Source of the DNA: Gilvimarinus xylanilyticus
GTDB taxonomy: Bacteria; Pseudomonadota; Gammaproteobacteria; Pseudomonadales; Cellvibrionaceae
Direction: 5' to 3'
Assembly (NCBI RefSeq): GCF_024195295.1
Contig: NZ_JAMFTH010000001.1
Coordinates: 1,178,001-1,242,000, forward strand
Length of the DNA: 64,000 nt
Of the stretch, positions 42,431-52,454 are shown piece by piece (position 1 is the first letter of the stretch; each line of letters starts with the position of its first letter). The notes beneath the pieces are model-generated. The model worked only from the letters and a program-made list of their open reading frames with translations, did not search any database and was not told the origin of the DNA. The translations under genes and the position numbers were made by a program.

Positions 42431-43900
42431 TTAGCCCTCGGCCCCTGCCTGCCCAAAGCAGATGTATTTAAGCTGCTGATACTCGGCCATGCCCTCGCGA
42501 CCACCTTCGCGACCAAACCCGGACTGGTCAATACCGCCAAACGGCGCCATGGCATTGGATATTCCACCTTCATTGGCGCCCACCATGCCAGCTTGAAGGG
42601 CTTCACTGACCCGCCACACACGGTCGCTCTGCTGGGCGTAAAAATAGGCCGCCAGACCGAAGGGGGTATCATTTGCCGCCTCTATGCCCTCTTGCTCGGT
42701 TTCGAAACGCATAACCGGCGCCAGCGGGCCAAAGGTTTCTTCCTGCCACAGCTGCATATCGCGGTTAACGCCGGTTAGGATAATCGGGTCAATGCGATTG
42801 TGCGCCAGTTTGCCCGGTCGATCACCCAGAGCGCATGAGGCTCCTTTTTGTAAGGCATCGTCGTAATGGCGCTGGACTTTCTCGACGGCACCGGCGTTGA
42901 TCAGCGAGGTTTGCTTAACGTCCTCATCAAAACCATCGCCAACCTTCAGCTCGCTTAACGCCGCGCTCAACTTATCCACAAAGGCGTCATGCACCCCAGT
43001 CTGGACTAAAAAACGATTAGGACAAATGCAGGTTTGCCCGGTGTTGCGAAACTTAGAGGCTACGGCGCCTTTAACGGCCAACTCTACATCCGCATCATCA
43101 AACACTACAAACGGGGCATTGCCCCCCAACTCCAGCGATAGCTTGTGCAGATTATCCGCACACATAGCCATAAGCTTGCGCCCTACCGAGGTAGAACCGG
43201 TAAAGCTCAACTTCTTAATGGTGCTTGAAGCGGTCAAAACTTCGCCAATATCCGCTGATGAACCGGTCACCACACTGAAAACACCGGCCGGTAAACCGGC
43301 TCGCTCGCCCAGCTCAGCCATCGCCAGCGCCGTAAAGGGCGTCAAACTTGAGGGTTTGACCACCATTGAGCATCCAGCCGCCAAGGCCGCGCCCGCCTTG
43401 CGGGTAATCATGGCGGCGGGAAAGTTCCAGGGGGTGATGGCGGCGCTCACGCCCACAGGCTCGGGCCTCACCACAATACGCTGATGAGCCTTTACCGCAG
43501 GCACCAGCTGACCGTAGCCACGCTTCGCCTCTTCGGCAAACCACTCGATATAGGACGCGGCATAGTCAATCTCGCCCCGCGATTCATTAATGGGCTTGCC
43601 TTGCTCCAACGTCATGATTTTTGCCAGGTCTTCCTTATGCTCGTGCATCAAGTCGAACCACTGTCGAAGCACCTGAGCTCGCTCGGCAATGGAATGCTGC
43701 TTCCAGACCTCAAAGCCCTCGGCAGCGGCCGCGATAACCGCCCCCACCTGACCTTGCCCCAGAGAGGGCACCACTCCAATCACTTCGTCAGTCGCCGGGT
43801 TGGCCACCTCAATGGTTCCTTCATCGCCCTTATCTATCCACTGGCCTGCGCCATAGCAGGCTTGGCGAAACAGCGTTGAATCTTGCAAGGAAATACTCAT
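42431..43900 (-). CDS. gabD: Succinate-semialdehyde dehydrogenase
   Basis: A 489-residue aldehyde dehydrogenase closest in pattern to GabD. Cofactor and active-site blocks: ITPWNFPAAMITRK, the catalytic glutamate in LELGGNAPFVVF and catalytic cysteine in NTGQTCICPNRF, then EETFGPLAPV and PFGGIDQSGFGREGG. It oxidises succinate semialdehyde to succinate, completing GABA degradation. ATG 43900 with AAGG is chosen; a 34-codon upstream extension lacks homology. Just upstream is gdhB, so the two may form a glutamate/GABA unit; no gabT is in the window. A close semialdehyde substrate such as glutarate semialdehyde cannot be excluded. Confidence 0.88.
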   Translation of the reverse strand: MSISLQDSTLFRQACYGAGQWIDKGDEGTIEVANPATDEVIGVVPSLGQGQVGAVIAAAAEGFEVWKQHSIAERAQVLRQWFDLMHEHKEDLAKIMTLEQGKPINESRGEIDYAASYIEWFAEEAKRGYGQLVPAVKAHQRIVVRPEPVGVSAAITPWNFPAAMITRKAGAALAAGCSMVVKPSSLTPFTALAMAELGERAGLPAGVFSVVTGSSADIGEVLTASSTIKKLSFTGSTSVGRKLMAMCADNLHKLSLELGGNAPFVVFDDADVELAVKGAVASKFRNTGQTCICPNRFLVQTGVHDAFVDKLSAALSELKVGDGFDEDVKQTSLINAGAVEKVQRHYDDALQKGASCALGDRPGKLAHNRIDPIILTGVNRDMQLWQEETFGPLAPVMRFETEQEGIEAANDTPFGLAAYFYAQQSDRVWRVSEALQAGMVGANEGGISNAMAPFGGIDQSGFGREGGREGMAEYQQLKYICFGQAGAEG

Positions 43901-44004
43901 AACCTTATTCACCTTTTTACCTAGCAATAAAGTCTTATCATCCCAATCGACTTTATTGTCGTCCTTGAAATATTGGCGCACGTGTGTGCCTATGCGCCAC
44001 ATTA

Positions 44005-47000
44005 TTAATCAGCGGTGTGCCGGGTAACTTGCGCCAAATCAAGCAACTCTCGCAGCGCCACCGCGAACATAGCGTAGTCTGTCGAGGTATTGGCCTGAGT
44101 GTGAGCAACCATGCTGCTCCATCGTTTCAAAAGGTGCTCGTGAGCGCTCTCCCACTCGGCCAAAACTTCGCCTGCCGAGCTATCTTGCAAGTGCGGCGCC
44201 AAGGTGTAAGTTAAACTGCGAAGCTGGGATTCCAAATCATCCATGTAAGATTCCCGTGCCATGGCTTGCCAATAATTATCCACCCGCGCTTCCGACAACT
44301 GCAACGCGAAACCGTCCAGCTGTAGGCGCGCTACCAGGGCAACGTAGAGTTCAGCGACCGGCTGGAAGGGCTGATTTAAACGGTCCGCCACATCCACAAT
44401 ACCCAGGCCCGAATACAGGTAACCGGGTGAAACCACATCTCGGGCCAGATCGTCCTCTACGCCTTCGCGTGTAAACTTTGCAAGTTGCTCATCCCAGTTT
44501 GCACGGCTGTCATCCCCCAGCAAGGCGCGCAAACATTCGCGCACCTCTCGCAAGGGCTCGGCAAAGCGCTCTATCTCTTGCTGCAAATCATACTCGCCGC
44601 GACGATTGCGCAAAAACCAGCGGCAGGCATGACGCATGCGCTGCATTAACTGCTTCATCAACGCCAGCTGGGTGTGCGCCTCAACGGCAAAATCGAGCTG
44701 TTCGACACGCTCCCACAAAGTCGATAAATTCAAGCTGTCGCGCGCCAACACATAAGCGCGAGCTACCGTAACCGGCCCGGCCCCGGAGGCGTCTTGTAGA
44801 CGTTGAACGAAGGTGGCGCCCTGGTAATTGACAATTTCATTGGCCAGCGCCGTGGCGACGATTTCGCGCCGCAGCTGATGCTGCTGTAAAACCTCTGGGT
44901 AATCGCGCTGCATTTTGTCGGGAAAAAACGCTTCGCATAAGGGGGCGATTACCGGGTCGTCGGCGATTTCTGCCACGGCTAAATCTTCCTTGAGCCCCAC
45001 TTTGGCATACGAGATAAGCACCGCCAGCTCGGGGCGGGTCAAGCCATCGCCGCTGGCTTGTCGCTCTAATAGAACATCGTCGCTGGGCAGGTTTTCCAGC
45101 TTCCGGTTGAGGCGTCCGGCCTCTTCCAGCTGGTTGATAAAGCGCCGCAACTCCGAGGTACGCGCCAAGGCATCGCGCTGCACCAAACTGATGGCCTGAG
45201 TCTGGCGATAATTATTTTGCAGCACATCTTGCTCGACCTCGTCAGTCATACTTTCAAGCAGCTGGTTGCGTTCGGACTCGGTCAGTTTTCCCGCCTTCAC
45301 CAATTCGGCCAGGGCAATTTTGATATTCACCTCGTGATCCGAGCAGTCTACCCCCGCCGAATTATCGATAAAGTCGGAGTTGCAGGCGCCCCCCGCGCGA
45401 CAGAACTCGATGCGCCCGGCCTGGGTCATGCCCAAGTTGCCGCCCTCGCCTATCACTCTGCAGCGCAGCTCACCACCATTGACGCGAATGCTGTCGTTGG
45501 CTTTGTCCCCCACATCCGCGTGAGATTCACTCTCGGCCTTCACGTAAGTGCCAATACCGCCATTCCAAATTAAATCCACCGGCGCCTGCAATAACGCATG
45601 CAACAGCTCGTTGGGGGTTAAGGATTTGGCCTCAATGTCAAAGCACTCCCGCATTGGCGGCGTAATAGCGATTGACTTGGCTGAGCGCTCAAACACACCC
45701 CCGCCCTCGCTAATCAGTTTTTCGTCGTAGTCGGACCACTGGCTGCGGGGCTTTTCAAATAAGCGCTTGCGCTCATTAAAACTAGCCTCGGGCTCCGGAT
45801 TCGGGTCGATAAAAATATGCATGTGGTTAAACGCGGCGGTTAATTTAAGCGCGCGTGACAACAACATACCATTGCCGAACACATCGCCTGCCATATCGCC
45901 AATACCCAGCACCGTCACCGGGTCCTTTTGCACATCAACACCCTGCTCTTTAAAGTGGCGCTGCACACTAATCCAGGCGCCCTTGGCGGTAATCCCCATC
46001 GCTTTATGGTCATAGCCGTTGCTACCGCCCGAGGCAAAGGCATCGCCCAACCAAAATCCCGCGTTCTGTGCCACTTCGTTGGCTATATCCGAGAAACTGG
46101 CGGTGCCTTTATCCGCCGCCACAACCAGGTAAGGATCATCGCTGTCGTGGCGTACGACTTTGTCCGGCGGCTGAATCTCGCCATCGTGTAAGTTATCGGT
46201 TAAATCCAATAGGGCGGTAATAAACTGGCGATAGCAGGCAATACCCTCTTCCTGCTTTTGCTCGCGGTCCAGCCCTGCGGCTTGCTTGCAGATAAAACCG
46301 CCCTTGGCGCCACTGGGCACAATCACCGCGTTTTTTACCTGTTGGGCTTTCACCAAGCCCAACACTTCAGTGCGATAATCGAGGAATCGATCAGACCAGC
46401 GCAAACCGCCGCGAGCAACGCAACTGCCGCGCAAGTGCACACCTTCAAAACGCGGAGAGAAGACAAAAATTTCAAACTCAGGTTTAGGCTCGGGAATATC
46501 GGGGATATCGCGGGCACTGAACTTAAAGCAGAGGAACTCGCGCTCCAGCTTCTGATAAAAGTTACAACGCAGTGTCGCTTTCATGAGCGCCAAATAATGA
46601 CGGACAATCCGGTCCTGCCCCAAATCGGGCACATCCTCAAGCTGCCGGTAAATTTCGGACTCAATGGATTGACACTGCTCGACCCGATCCCCGGCGTATT
46701 CGGGATCAAACTTAATGGTGAAATACTCACACAACGATTTCGCAAGTGCAGGCTGGGCCACCAAGGCGTCGGCAAGAATATCACCGGCGTAGTAAAACTG
46801 CGTTTGCTTCATATAAGCGGCGTAAACCCGCAGCATATTAACCTGGCGCCAGCGCAGCCCCGCTCCTAACACCAGCTTATTAAACCCGTCGTTATTGGCA
46901 AAGCCATCGCGCACCGCCCAAAGCGCTTGGGTAAAGTCCTCGGCGCCCTCATTAATATCAACGGCATCCGGCATTTGCGGCTGAAGATAGAAATCGTGCA

Positions 47001-48804
47001 GCCAGACACGCTCACCATTGCCGTCCAAAATGGTATAGGGGTGCTCTGAAAGCACGCAAAACCCAAAATTCTCCAGCACCGGAATAATATCCGAAAGCGC
47101 GATCGCCTGATCGCGCACAAACAGCTTGCACCGAATTAGATTGGCGTCGGTATAAATATCCAACGCCTGACGCTGCTGCGGCGCCAGCCGATCTAACAGC
47201 AACACATCGCGCCGCGCCTCATCGGCGCTGTAAGCGTCTTGATAACCAGGGCCGAAACTGTCGCCATAACGGTTCAATAAATGGCGTGCACGCTCTTCGT
47301 CTAAGCTTTGGCGCAAACTGGCGAACAGTCGGTCATTCCAAGAGCGCGCCAATTCCGCGACATTTTGCTCCAGACTTTCAGCATCAAACTCCGAGCCTGA
47401 GCCTTTGGCAATACGAAACACCAAATGTACTCGCGCAAGCACTGACTCGGAAAAAAACGTATTGAACTCCTGATCGCAAGCGCCAACTTTATCGGCAATA
47501 TACTGCTGAATTTTTTCCCGCAAGCGGGTCGAGAACAGGTCGCGCGGGACATAGAGTAAACAGGTAACAAACTTACCGAAACGATCACGGCGTGCGAACA
47601 GCCGCACCTGATAGCGCTCGCTAATGGATAAGATACCTTGCAAGGTATCGTATAGCTCCGAGGCACTGGCCTGGAACAACTCATCACGGGGAAAGGTTTC
47701 TACAATTTGCTCCAATGCCTTGCCTTCGTGGCTCCACTCGTTTAGCTCCATACGCTGATAAATATGCGCGATTTTTTCATCCAGCAAAGGAATTCGGCGC
47801 GGCGAAATATTGTAAACACTCGAAGTGTATAAACCTAAAAAGCGCGCTTCGCCGCATACCTCGCCGGCATCATTATAGCGTTTTACCACCACGTAGTCGG
47901 GGTAGGCATTGCGGTGCACCCGCGAGCGCTGGGGCGATTTGGAGAAGGCAATAGGCGAAGGCGACAAATAAAAGCGCTCGACTCCGGGATGAGCGTCGTC
48001 CAGCACCTTGTATTTGGCTTTGCTGTCGTCATCGAACAAGCCCAGACGAGCCTCGCGATTCTCCCTCAGGGTAGACTTTCCTTCGCGCTCGATTAAATCA
48101 AATTCGGTATAGGCCAAAAAGGTAAAATGGTTATCCGCCAGCCAGCGTAAAAAATTCTGGGTTTGCGTCGCTTCATTGACCTGGGCTTTGTCACGCACCA
48201 CCTCAAGGTTGTCTGCAGCGGCTAACATTTTTTTCTTTAGGGGCGCAAAGTCAGCCACGACTTGCTGCACCACGGCCAGCACCTGGCAAAATGACTCCTC
48301 CAGCTGGTTCAGTAGCTGCTGATCACTTATGGCACCAATCTCTAAGTAGACTAACGCTTCGGCGGGAGTTTCGGGCGAGCCGGCAAGCTCAAGGTGCTGC
48401 AATTTGCCCGCCTCGCGGGTGGCGCAAAATGGGGTACTCTTAATGCTGTAAATAGGAATATTGCGGGCCGCCAACTCAATGCGAATAGAATCGACTAAAA
48501 AAGGCATATCCTCTTGCCAAATGGCGACCAGCGTATAGGGGCTACTCCAACCATGCTGATCTTTATCGGGGTTGAACACGCGAACTTTGGGGGCAGCGCC
48601 CGCGCTGTTTAACAAGCGCCATAGAAAACGCACGCAGGCAATTTTTGCCTCTGCGCCCTGGGCCGCCATTTCCTCGGGGCGGTAGTGGTGAAAAAACAGC
48701 CGTACAAATTCTGTACAGGCGCGACACTCATCTTCAGGCACCGCCTCGCAGACGGCGCGGCTTATAGCTTCCACATCAATGGCTGAGTTTTCTTCATGGC
48801 CCAT
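44005..48804 (-). CDS. gdhB: NAD-specific glutamate dehydrogenase, large (180-kDa) class
   Basis: A 1599-residue enzyme converting glutamate to 2-oxoglutarate and ammonia with NAD. The N-terminal half contains ACT-like regulatory regions (about 40-500). The catalytic part (about 700-1200) includes the conserved blocks LRGSCVARGGLRWSDR, VPSGAKGGFICK, ALLDLTDN and GDMAGDVFGNGMLLS, with WNGGIGTYVKAE further on. The length matches the Streptomyces/Pseudomonas GdhB class. ATG 48804 with AAGGGAG is chosen over GTG 48813, which abuts that site. Mainly catabolic for amino acids; upstream of gabD on the same strand. Confidence 0.95.
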   Translation of the reverse strand: MGHEENSAIDVEAISRAVCEAVPEDECRACTEFVRLFFHHYRPEEMAAQGAEAKIACVRFLWRLLNSAGAAPKVRVFNPDKDQHGWSSPYTLVAIWQEDMPFLVDSIRIELAARNIPIYSIKSTPFCATREAGKLQHLELAGSPETPAEALVYLEIGAISDQQLLNQLEESFCQVLAVVQQVVADFAPLKKKMLAAADNLEVVRDKAQVNEATQTQNFLRWLADNHFTFLAYTEFDLIEREGKSTLRENREARLGLFDDDSKAKYKVLDDAHPGVERFYLSPSPIAFSKSPQRSRVHRNAYPDYVVVKRYNDAGEVCGEARFLGLYTSSVYNISPRRIPLLDEKIAHIYQRMELNEWSHEGKALEQIVETFPRDELFQASASELYDTLQGILSISERYQVRLFARRDRFGKFVTCLLYVPRDLFSTRLREKIQQYIADKVGACDQEFNTFFSESVLARVHLVFRIAKGSGSEFDAESLEQNVAELARSWNDRLFASLRQSLDEERARHLLNRYGDSFGPGYQDAYSADEARRDVLLLDRLAPQQRQALDIYTDANLIRCKLFVRDQAIALSDIIPVLENFGFCVLSEHPYTILDGNGERVWLHDFYLQPQMPDAVDINEGAEDFTQALWAVRDGFANNDGFNKLVLGAGLRWRQVNMLRVYAAYMKQTQFYYAGDILADALVAQPALAKSLCEYFTIKFDPEYAGDRVEQCQSIESEIYRQLEDVPDLGQDRIVRHYLALMKATLRCNFYQKLEREFLCFKFSARDIPDIPEPKPEFEIFVFSPRFEGVHLRGSCVARGGLRWSDRFLDYRTEVLGLVKAQQVKNAVIVPSGAKGGFICKQAAGLDREQKQEEGIACYRQFITALLDLTDNLHDGEIQPPDKVVRHDSDDPYLVVAADKGTASFSDIANEVAQNAGFWLGDAFASGGSNGYDHKAMGITAKGAWISVQRHFKEQGVDVQKDPVTVLGIGDMAGDVFGNGMLLSRALKLTAAFNHMHIFIDPNPEPEASFNERKRLFEKPRSQWSDYDEKLISEGGGVFERSAKSIAITPPMRECFDIEAKSLTPNELLHALLQAPVDLIWNGGIGTYVKAESESHADVGDKANDSIRVNGGELRCRVIGEGGNLGMTQAGRIEFCRAGGACNSDFIDNSAGVDCSDHEVNIKIALAELVKAGKLTESERNQLLESMTDEVEQDVLQNNYRQTQAISLVQRDALARTSELRRFINQLEEAGRLNRKLENLPSDDVLLERQASGDGLTRPELAVLISYAKVGLKEDLAVAEIADDPVIAPLCEAFFPDKMQRDYPEVLQQHQLRREIVATALANEIVNYQGATFVQRLQDASGAGPVTVARAYVLARDSLNLSTLWERVEQLDFAVEAHTQLALMKQLMQRMRHACRWFLRNRRGEYDLQQEIERFAEPLREVRECLRALLGDDSRANWDEQLAKFTREGVEDDLARDVVSPGYLYSGLGIVDVADRLNQPFQPVAELYVALVARLQLDGFALQLSEARVDNYWQAMARESYMDDLESQLRSLTYTLAPHLQDSSAGEVLAEWESAHEHLLKRWSSMVAHTQANTSTDYAMFAVALRELLDLAQVTRHTAD

Positions 48805-49065
48805 GTAAAACACTCCCTTGGGATATTCGCGGTCGGCCTTGAGCTTATCAAAGCCGTCAATAAAAGACTGCAGCGCAGGCGTGCCATCCTAACCAGTGCG
48901 TGCGCCGCATAACAAACACGGCGACCTTATTAGGCCTAAAAGTCGTTGATTACCAGTATAGAACACCCTCGCCCCCAAGCCTGCGCTTGAAATTTACGGA
49001 ACTGCCACCACATGGCAATGTCATATAGCGCCAATAAAACACCAGCATTATTAAAGGGTATTGAC

Positions 49066-50019
49066 ATGCAGCAACAGCTCGCAACGCTTACGGACTGGCT
49101 CGGCAGCCAGATCATCGGTCAGGAGCATCTGGTACAGCGCCTTTTGATCGCGCTTTTGGCGGACGGCCACCTGCTGGTCGAGGGGGCACCGGGGCTTGCC
49201 AAAACCAAGGCCATCAAAACCCTCGCCGACGCCATTGAGGGCGACTACAACCGCATTCAATTTACCCCCGACCTGCTGCCGGCGGATGTCACCGGCACCG
49301 ATATTTACCGCCCCGAACAGGGCGTGTTCGAATTCCAGGCAGGCCCCATCTTCCATAACCTAGTGCTGGCCGACGAAATTAACCGCGCCCCGGCCAAGGT
49401 ACAGTCGGCTTTGTTAGAAGCCATGGCCGAACGCCAGGTAAGCGTGGGCAATAAAACCTACCCCCTGCCCCCGCTGTTTATGGTGATGGCAACCCAAAAC
49501 CCTATTGAACAAGAAGGCACCTACCCGCTGCCCGAAGCTCAGTTAGACCGCTTTTTACTGCATGTGAATGTGGATTACCCAAGTGTTGAGGCCGAGCGCA
49601 AGATTCTCTCGCTGGTGCGCGCCGAAGCGACCCACGACGCCCAGGCAGCCCCCGCTCCCTTGTCAGAAGCGACCGTTATGCAGGCGCGCCAGGAGATTCT
49701 CAAGCTGCATATGAGCGAGGCGGTAGAGGAATATATTGTTCAGCTGATTAACGCCACCCGCCGTCCCGGCCAGTACAGCGAACCACTGGCAGGGCTTTTG
49801 GAATACGGCGCCAGCCCGCGCGGGACCATTGCCCTGGAGCGCTGCGCCCGGGCCCATGCCTGGCTGGCGGGCAAAGATTTTGTCAGTCCCGACGATGTCG
49901 CGGCGGTATTGCACGACTGTTTGCGCCACCGGATTATCTTAAGCTTTGAGGCCGAAGCCGACGGCACGACTCGCGACCAAGTCATTGACCTGTTGTTGAA
50001 AACTGTCCCCATCGCCTGA
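49066..50019 (+). CDS. MoxR-family AAA+ ATPase
   Basis: A 317-residue AAA+ ATPase and first gene of the Bat operon. Walker A GAPGLAKT at residues 40-47, Walker B LADEINRAPAKVQSALLEAM, sensor 1 in MATQNPIEQEGTYPLPEAQLDRF, and a C-terminal lid with ASPRGTIAL. MoxR ATPases act with VWA-domain partners as chaperone-like assembly or metal-insertion factors; the VWA partners are the fourth and fifth genes here. The start is ATG 49066 with AAAGGG; an in-frame start 18 codons earlier is not needed. Its stop overlaps the DUF58 start (TGATG). Confidence 0.94.
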   Translation: MQQQLATLTDWLGSQIIGQEHLVQRLLIALLADGHLLVEGAPGLAKTKAIKTLADAIEGDYNRIQFTPDLLPADVTGTDIYRPEQGVFEFQAGPIFHNLVLADEINRAPAKVQSALLEAMAERQVSVGNKTYPLPPLFMVMATQNPIEQEGTYPLPEAQLDRFLLHVNVDYPSVEAERKILSLVRAEATHDAQAAPAPLSEATVMQARQEILKLHMSEAVEEYIVQLINATRRPGQYSEPLAGLLEYGASPRGTIALERCARAHAWLAGKDFVSPDDVAAVLHDCLRHRIILSFEAEADGTTRDQVIDLLLKTVPIA

Positions 50020-50963
50020 TGAGTCAAAACAAGACCGAAAATTTGGCGCGCGGCCCATACTGCGACCTGCAGGCTCTGCTGCGCGAGCGCTTTATCGCAA
50101 ACGAGCTTAACCTGTTTGCCCGCAAAACCGTGCAAAGTGTGCAAAGCGGTCGCTTTCGCACGCGATTTCGCGGCCGGGGCGTCGACTTTGAAGAGGTGCG
50201 GCTGTACCAGCCGGGCGATGATATTCGCTCGATTGACTGGCGCGTAACGGCCCGTACCCAGGTACCCCACACCAAGCTTTACAGTGAGGAGCGCGAACGC
50301 CCTGTTTATATTTTGTGCGATCAACGCGCGCCGATGTTCTTTGGCAGTGTAAACTGTTTTAAAAGTACCCTCGCCTGTCATATCGGCGCCCAGCTAAGCT
50401 GGGCGGCGCTTAACAGTGGCGACCGCTTAGGGGCCGTGATTTTTGGCGATAACCAGTTTCGCGACATTCGCCCCAAACGCAGCAAACACACAGTGCTGCA
50501 AACTCTGCAGCTGTTGCATAAGTTCAATGCCGAGCTCAACTCGCCCATCGTGACTCAAGCAAAGCTCGATTTAACGCAAATGCTCAAAGACACCCGCCGC
50601 ATCGCTACCCCCGGCGCGGCCTTGTTTGTCATCAGCGACCTGCACGATTTGGACGACCAGGCCGAAAAGCAGCTGTTCCACCTGGCGCGTCACCTGGATA
50701 TTACCCTCATTCAAACCACCGATCCGCTAGAGCACCAACTACAGGCGGCGGCTGCGTTGAACATTACCGACGGCAAGCACAAAACCCAGCTGCCCGCTCA
50801 CGACCGTCAGTTTCAAAAGGCCTACGCCCAGCAGGCCCGCCGACAGCAGCAGGCCTTGGAAGACCGGGCCCAGCGGCTGGGATTAGAAGTTATCAACATA
50901 TCAACCGCTGGCAATTACAGCGAGCTGCTACGCCAGCGCTACGGCAACAGGAGGCGCGCGTGA
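50019..50963 (+). CDS. DUF58 domain protein of the Bat operon
   Basis: A 314-residue cytoplasmic protein. RTRFRGRGVDFEEVRLYQPGDDIRSIDWRVTART is the DUF58 signature (about residues 45-80), followed by a VWA-like fold whose metal site looks incomplete (YILCDQRAPMFFG where a DxSxS motif would be). DUF58 proteins always travel with MoxR and are thought to link it to the membrane VWA proteins. It overlaps both neighbours by four bases or fewer. Confidence 0.92.
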   Translation: MSQNKTENLARGPYCDLQALLRERFIANELNLFARKTVQSVQSGRFRTRFRGRGVDFEEVRLYQPGDDIRSIDWRVTARTQVPHTKLYSEERERPVYILCDQRAPMFFGSVNCFKSTLACHIGAQLSWAALNSGDRLGAVIFGDNQFRDIRPKRSKHTVLQTLQLLHKFNAELNSPIVTQAKLDLTQMLKDTRRIATPGAALFVISDLHDLDDQAEKQLFHLARHLDITLIQTTDPLEHQLQAAAALNITDGKHKTQLPAHDRQFQKAYAQQARRQQQALEDRAQRLGLEVINISTAGNYSELLRQRYGNRRRA

Positions 50964-51442
50964 ATCCCTCCGATCCGCTGGCACAGTTAAAAGACATTCA
51001 CAGCCCCGAGGCCATTGGCTGGTGGCCGCTTGCGCCACTGTGGTGGGTCATAATCGCTATCGCCCTGCTTGCGGTGGTCGCGCTGGCTTTTGCGTTACAC
51101 CGTCTTTATCGCGCTAACCAATACCGGCGTGATGCCCTGGCTGAACTGCGCCAAATGCCCGATGACAAAAACAACCAGGACTTTGCCCGGCGCATTAACA
51201 CCCTGTTAAAACGCACCGCCGTGGCATGTTACGGCTTTGAACGCTGCGCCACTCTACACGGCCAAGCCTGGGTGGATTTTTTGCAAACCAGCGCCCCCAG
51301 GATTAATTCAGCTAACGCCCACGTATTAGCGGATGCGCCCTACCACCCCGCCCCCGAGCTGGACCAACAAGCGCTACGCGATTACGCCGCACGCTGGATA
51401 AAGCAACACCGCAAAAACCTACGGGAGGCCAACAATGTTTGA
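50960..51442 (+). CDS. DUF4381 membrane protein of the Bat operon
   Basis: A 160-residue protein with one membrane helix (about 26-46, APLWWVIIAIALLAVVALAFAL) preceded by a DPLAQLKDIHSPEAIGWWPLA segment, the DUF4381 pattern. The rest is a soluble helical domain. The GTG start at 50960 overlaps the DUF58 stop (GTGA) with GGAGG upstream. Function unknown; it is constant in Bat operons and may tether MoxR/DUF58 to the membrane. Confidence 0.9.
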   Translation: MNPSDPLAQLKDIHSPEAIGWWPLAPLWWVIIAIALLAVVALAFALHRLYRANQYRRDALAELRQMPDDKNNQDFARRINTLLKRTAVACYGFERCATLHGQAWVDFLQTSAPRINSANAHVLADAPYHPAPELDQQALRDYAARWIKQHRKNLREANNV

Positions 51443-52454
51443 ATTTGGTCTGCTCTGGTTGCTGGTGCTTTTACCTTTACCGCTGATCATGCGTTGGGTG
51501 AAACCCAAAACCGATTCGGCGCCCGCGGTAAAAGTCCCTTTTTATCACACGGCCGCCGAGCTGGCCGGTAGCAGCCCGCTCAAGCGCAAGCGCTGGGGCC
51601 ATGGCATCACGCTCTGGCTCATCTGGGTTTTGCTGGTCATCGCCGCGGCCGACCCGCGCTGGATTGGCGAGGCGCAATCACAACCCTACAGTGGTCGCGA
51701 CATGATGCTCGCAGTGGATATTTCCAAGAGTATGGAAATACGCGATATGTTGCCCCCCGGCATCGTCGCCATGCAGTTTCAAAACGGCGAACCTATTAAC
51801 CGTTTAACCGCCGTGAAAGCCGTGGTGGGCGACTTTGTTACCCGACGCACCGGAGATCGCCTGGGTCTTATTTTGTTTGGCGATCAAGCTTACGTGCAGG
51901 CACCGCTTACTTACGACACCCAAACCGTAAACCAACTGCTGCAAGAGGCGCAGATTGGTTTTGCGGGCGGCGCCACTGCCATCGGCGATGCTCTGGGCCT
52001 GGCCATCAAACGCTTGCGCGAACGGCCCGAAGGTAGCCGCCGCATTATTTTATTAAGCGACGGCGCCAATACGGCGGGCAACACCGAACCTTTAGAGGCT
52101 GCGCGCATCGCCGCCGATATGGGCGTTAAAGTTTATACCATTGGCTTTGGCTCCAACCGCTCCACCGGTGGCTTTTTCAGCCGTAGCGCTTCAGCCGATT
52201 TAGACGTGCGCACCCTCCAGCAAATTGCCGAGAGTACCGGAGGTGAATTTTTTCGCGCCGAATCCACCGAAGAGCTGGCCGAAGTACACAAACAATTGGA
52301 CGCCCTGGAGCCGATTGAATTAGACGAGCGCACCGTGCGCCCCATGAACCGCCTGTTTTACTGGCCGTTAGGCCTTGCGCTCTTGCTGTCGGCGTTGCTG
52401 GCCGCAAGCCGGATTCATCTGCGCCGCGCCAACCTAGCGGGAGGTGTATCGTGA
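51435..52454 (+). CDS. batA: VWA domain membrane protein (BatA-like)
   Basis: A 339-residue protein: two N-terminal membrane helices (about 3-18 and 55-75), a von Willebrand factor A domain (about 88-300) and a C-terminal helix (about 308-328). The metal-ion-dependent adhesion site is intact: D95-I-S-K-S, with the later T and D positions in FAGGATAIGDALG and LLSDGANTAG. The soluble domain is expected in the periplasm, where it could bind a client protein. Starts eight bases before the previous stop. Confidence 0.92.
   Translation: MFEFGLLWLLVLLPLPLIMRWVKPKTDSAPAVKVPFYHTAAELAGSSPLKRKRWGHGITLWLIWVLLVIAAADPRWIGEAQSQPYSGRDMMLAVDISKSMEIRDMLPPGIVAMQFQNGEPINRLTAVKAVVGDFVTRRTGDRLGLILFGDQAYVQAPLTYDTQTVNQLLQEAQIGFAGGATAIGDALGLAIKRLRERPEGSRRIILLSDGANTAGNTEPLEAARIAADMGVKVYTIGFGSNRSTGGFFSRSASADLDVRTLQQIAESTGGEFFRAESTEELAEVHKQLDALEPIELDERTVRPMNRLFYWPLGLALLLSALLAASRIHLRRANLAGGVS

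Noticed and set aside
42897-43484. 195-codon open frame antisense to gabD
   Set aside because: Long antisense frame in a strongly conserved gene with GC-biased codons; no independent signals.
46258-46869. 203-codon open frame antisense to gdhB
   Set aside because: Shadow of gdhB; the coding strand carries clear glutamate dehydrogenase motifs.
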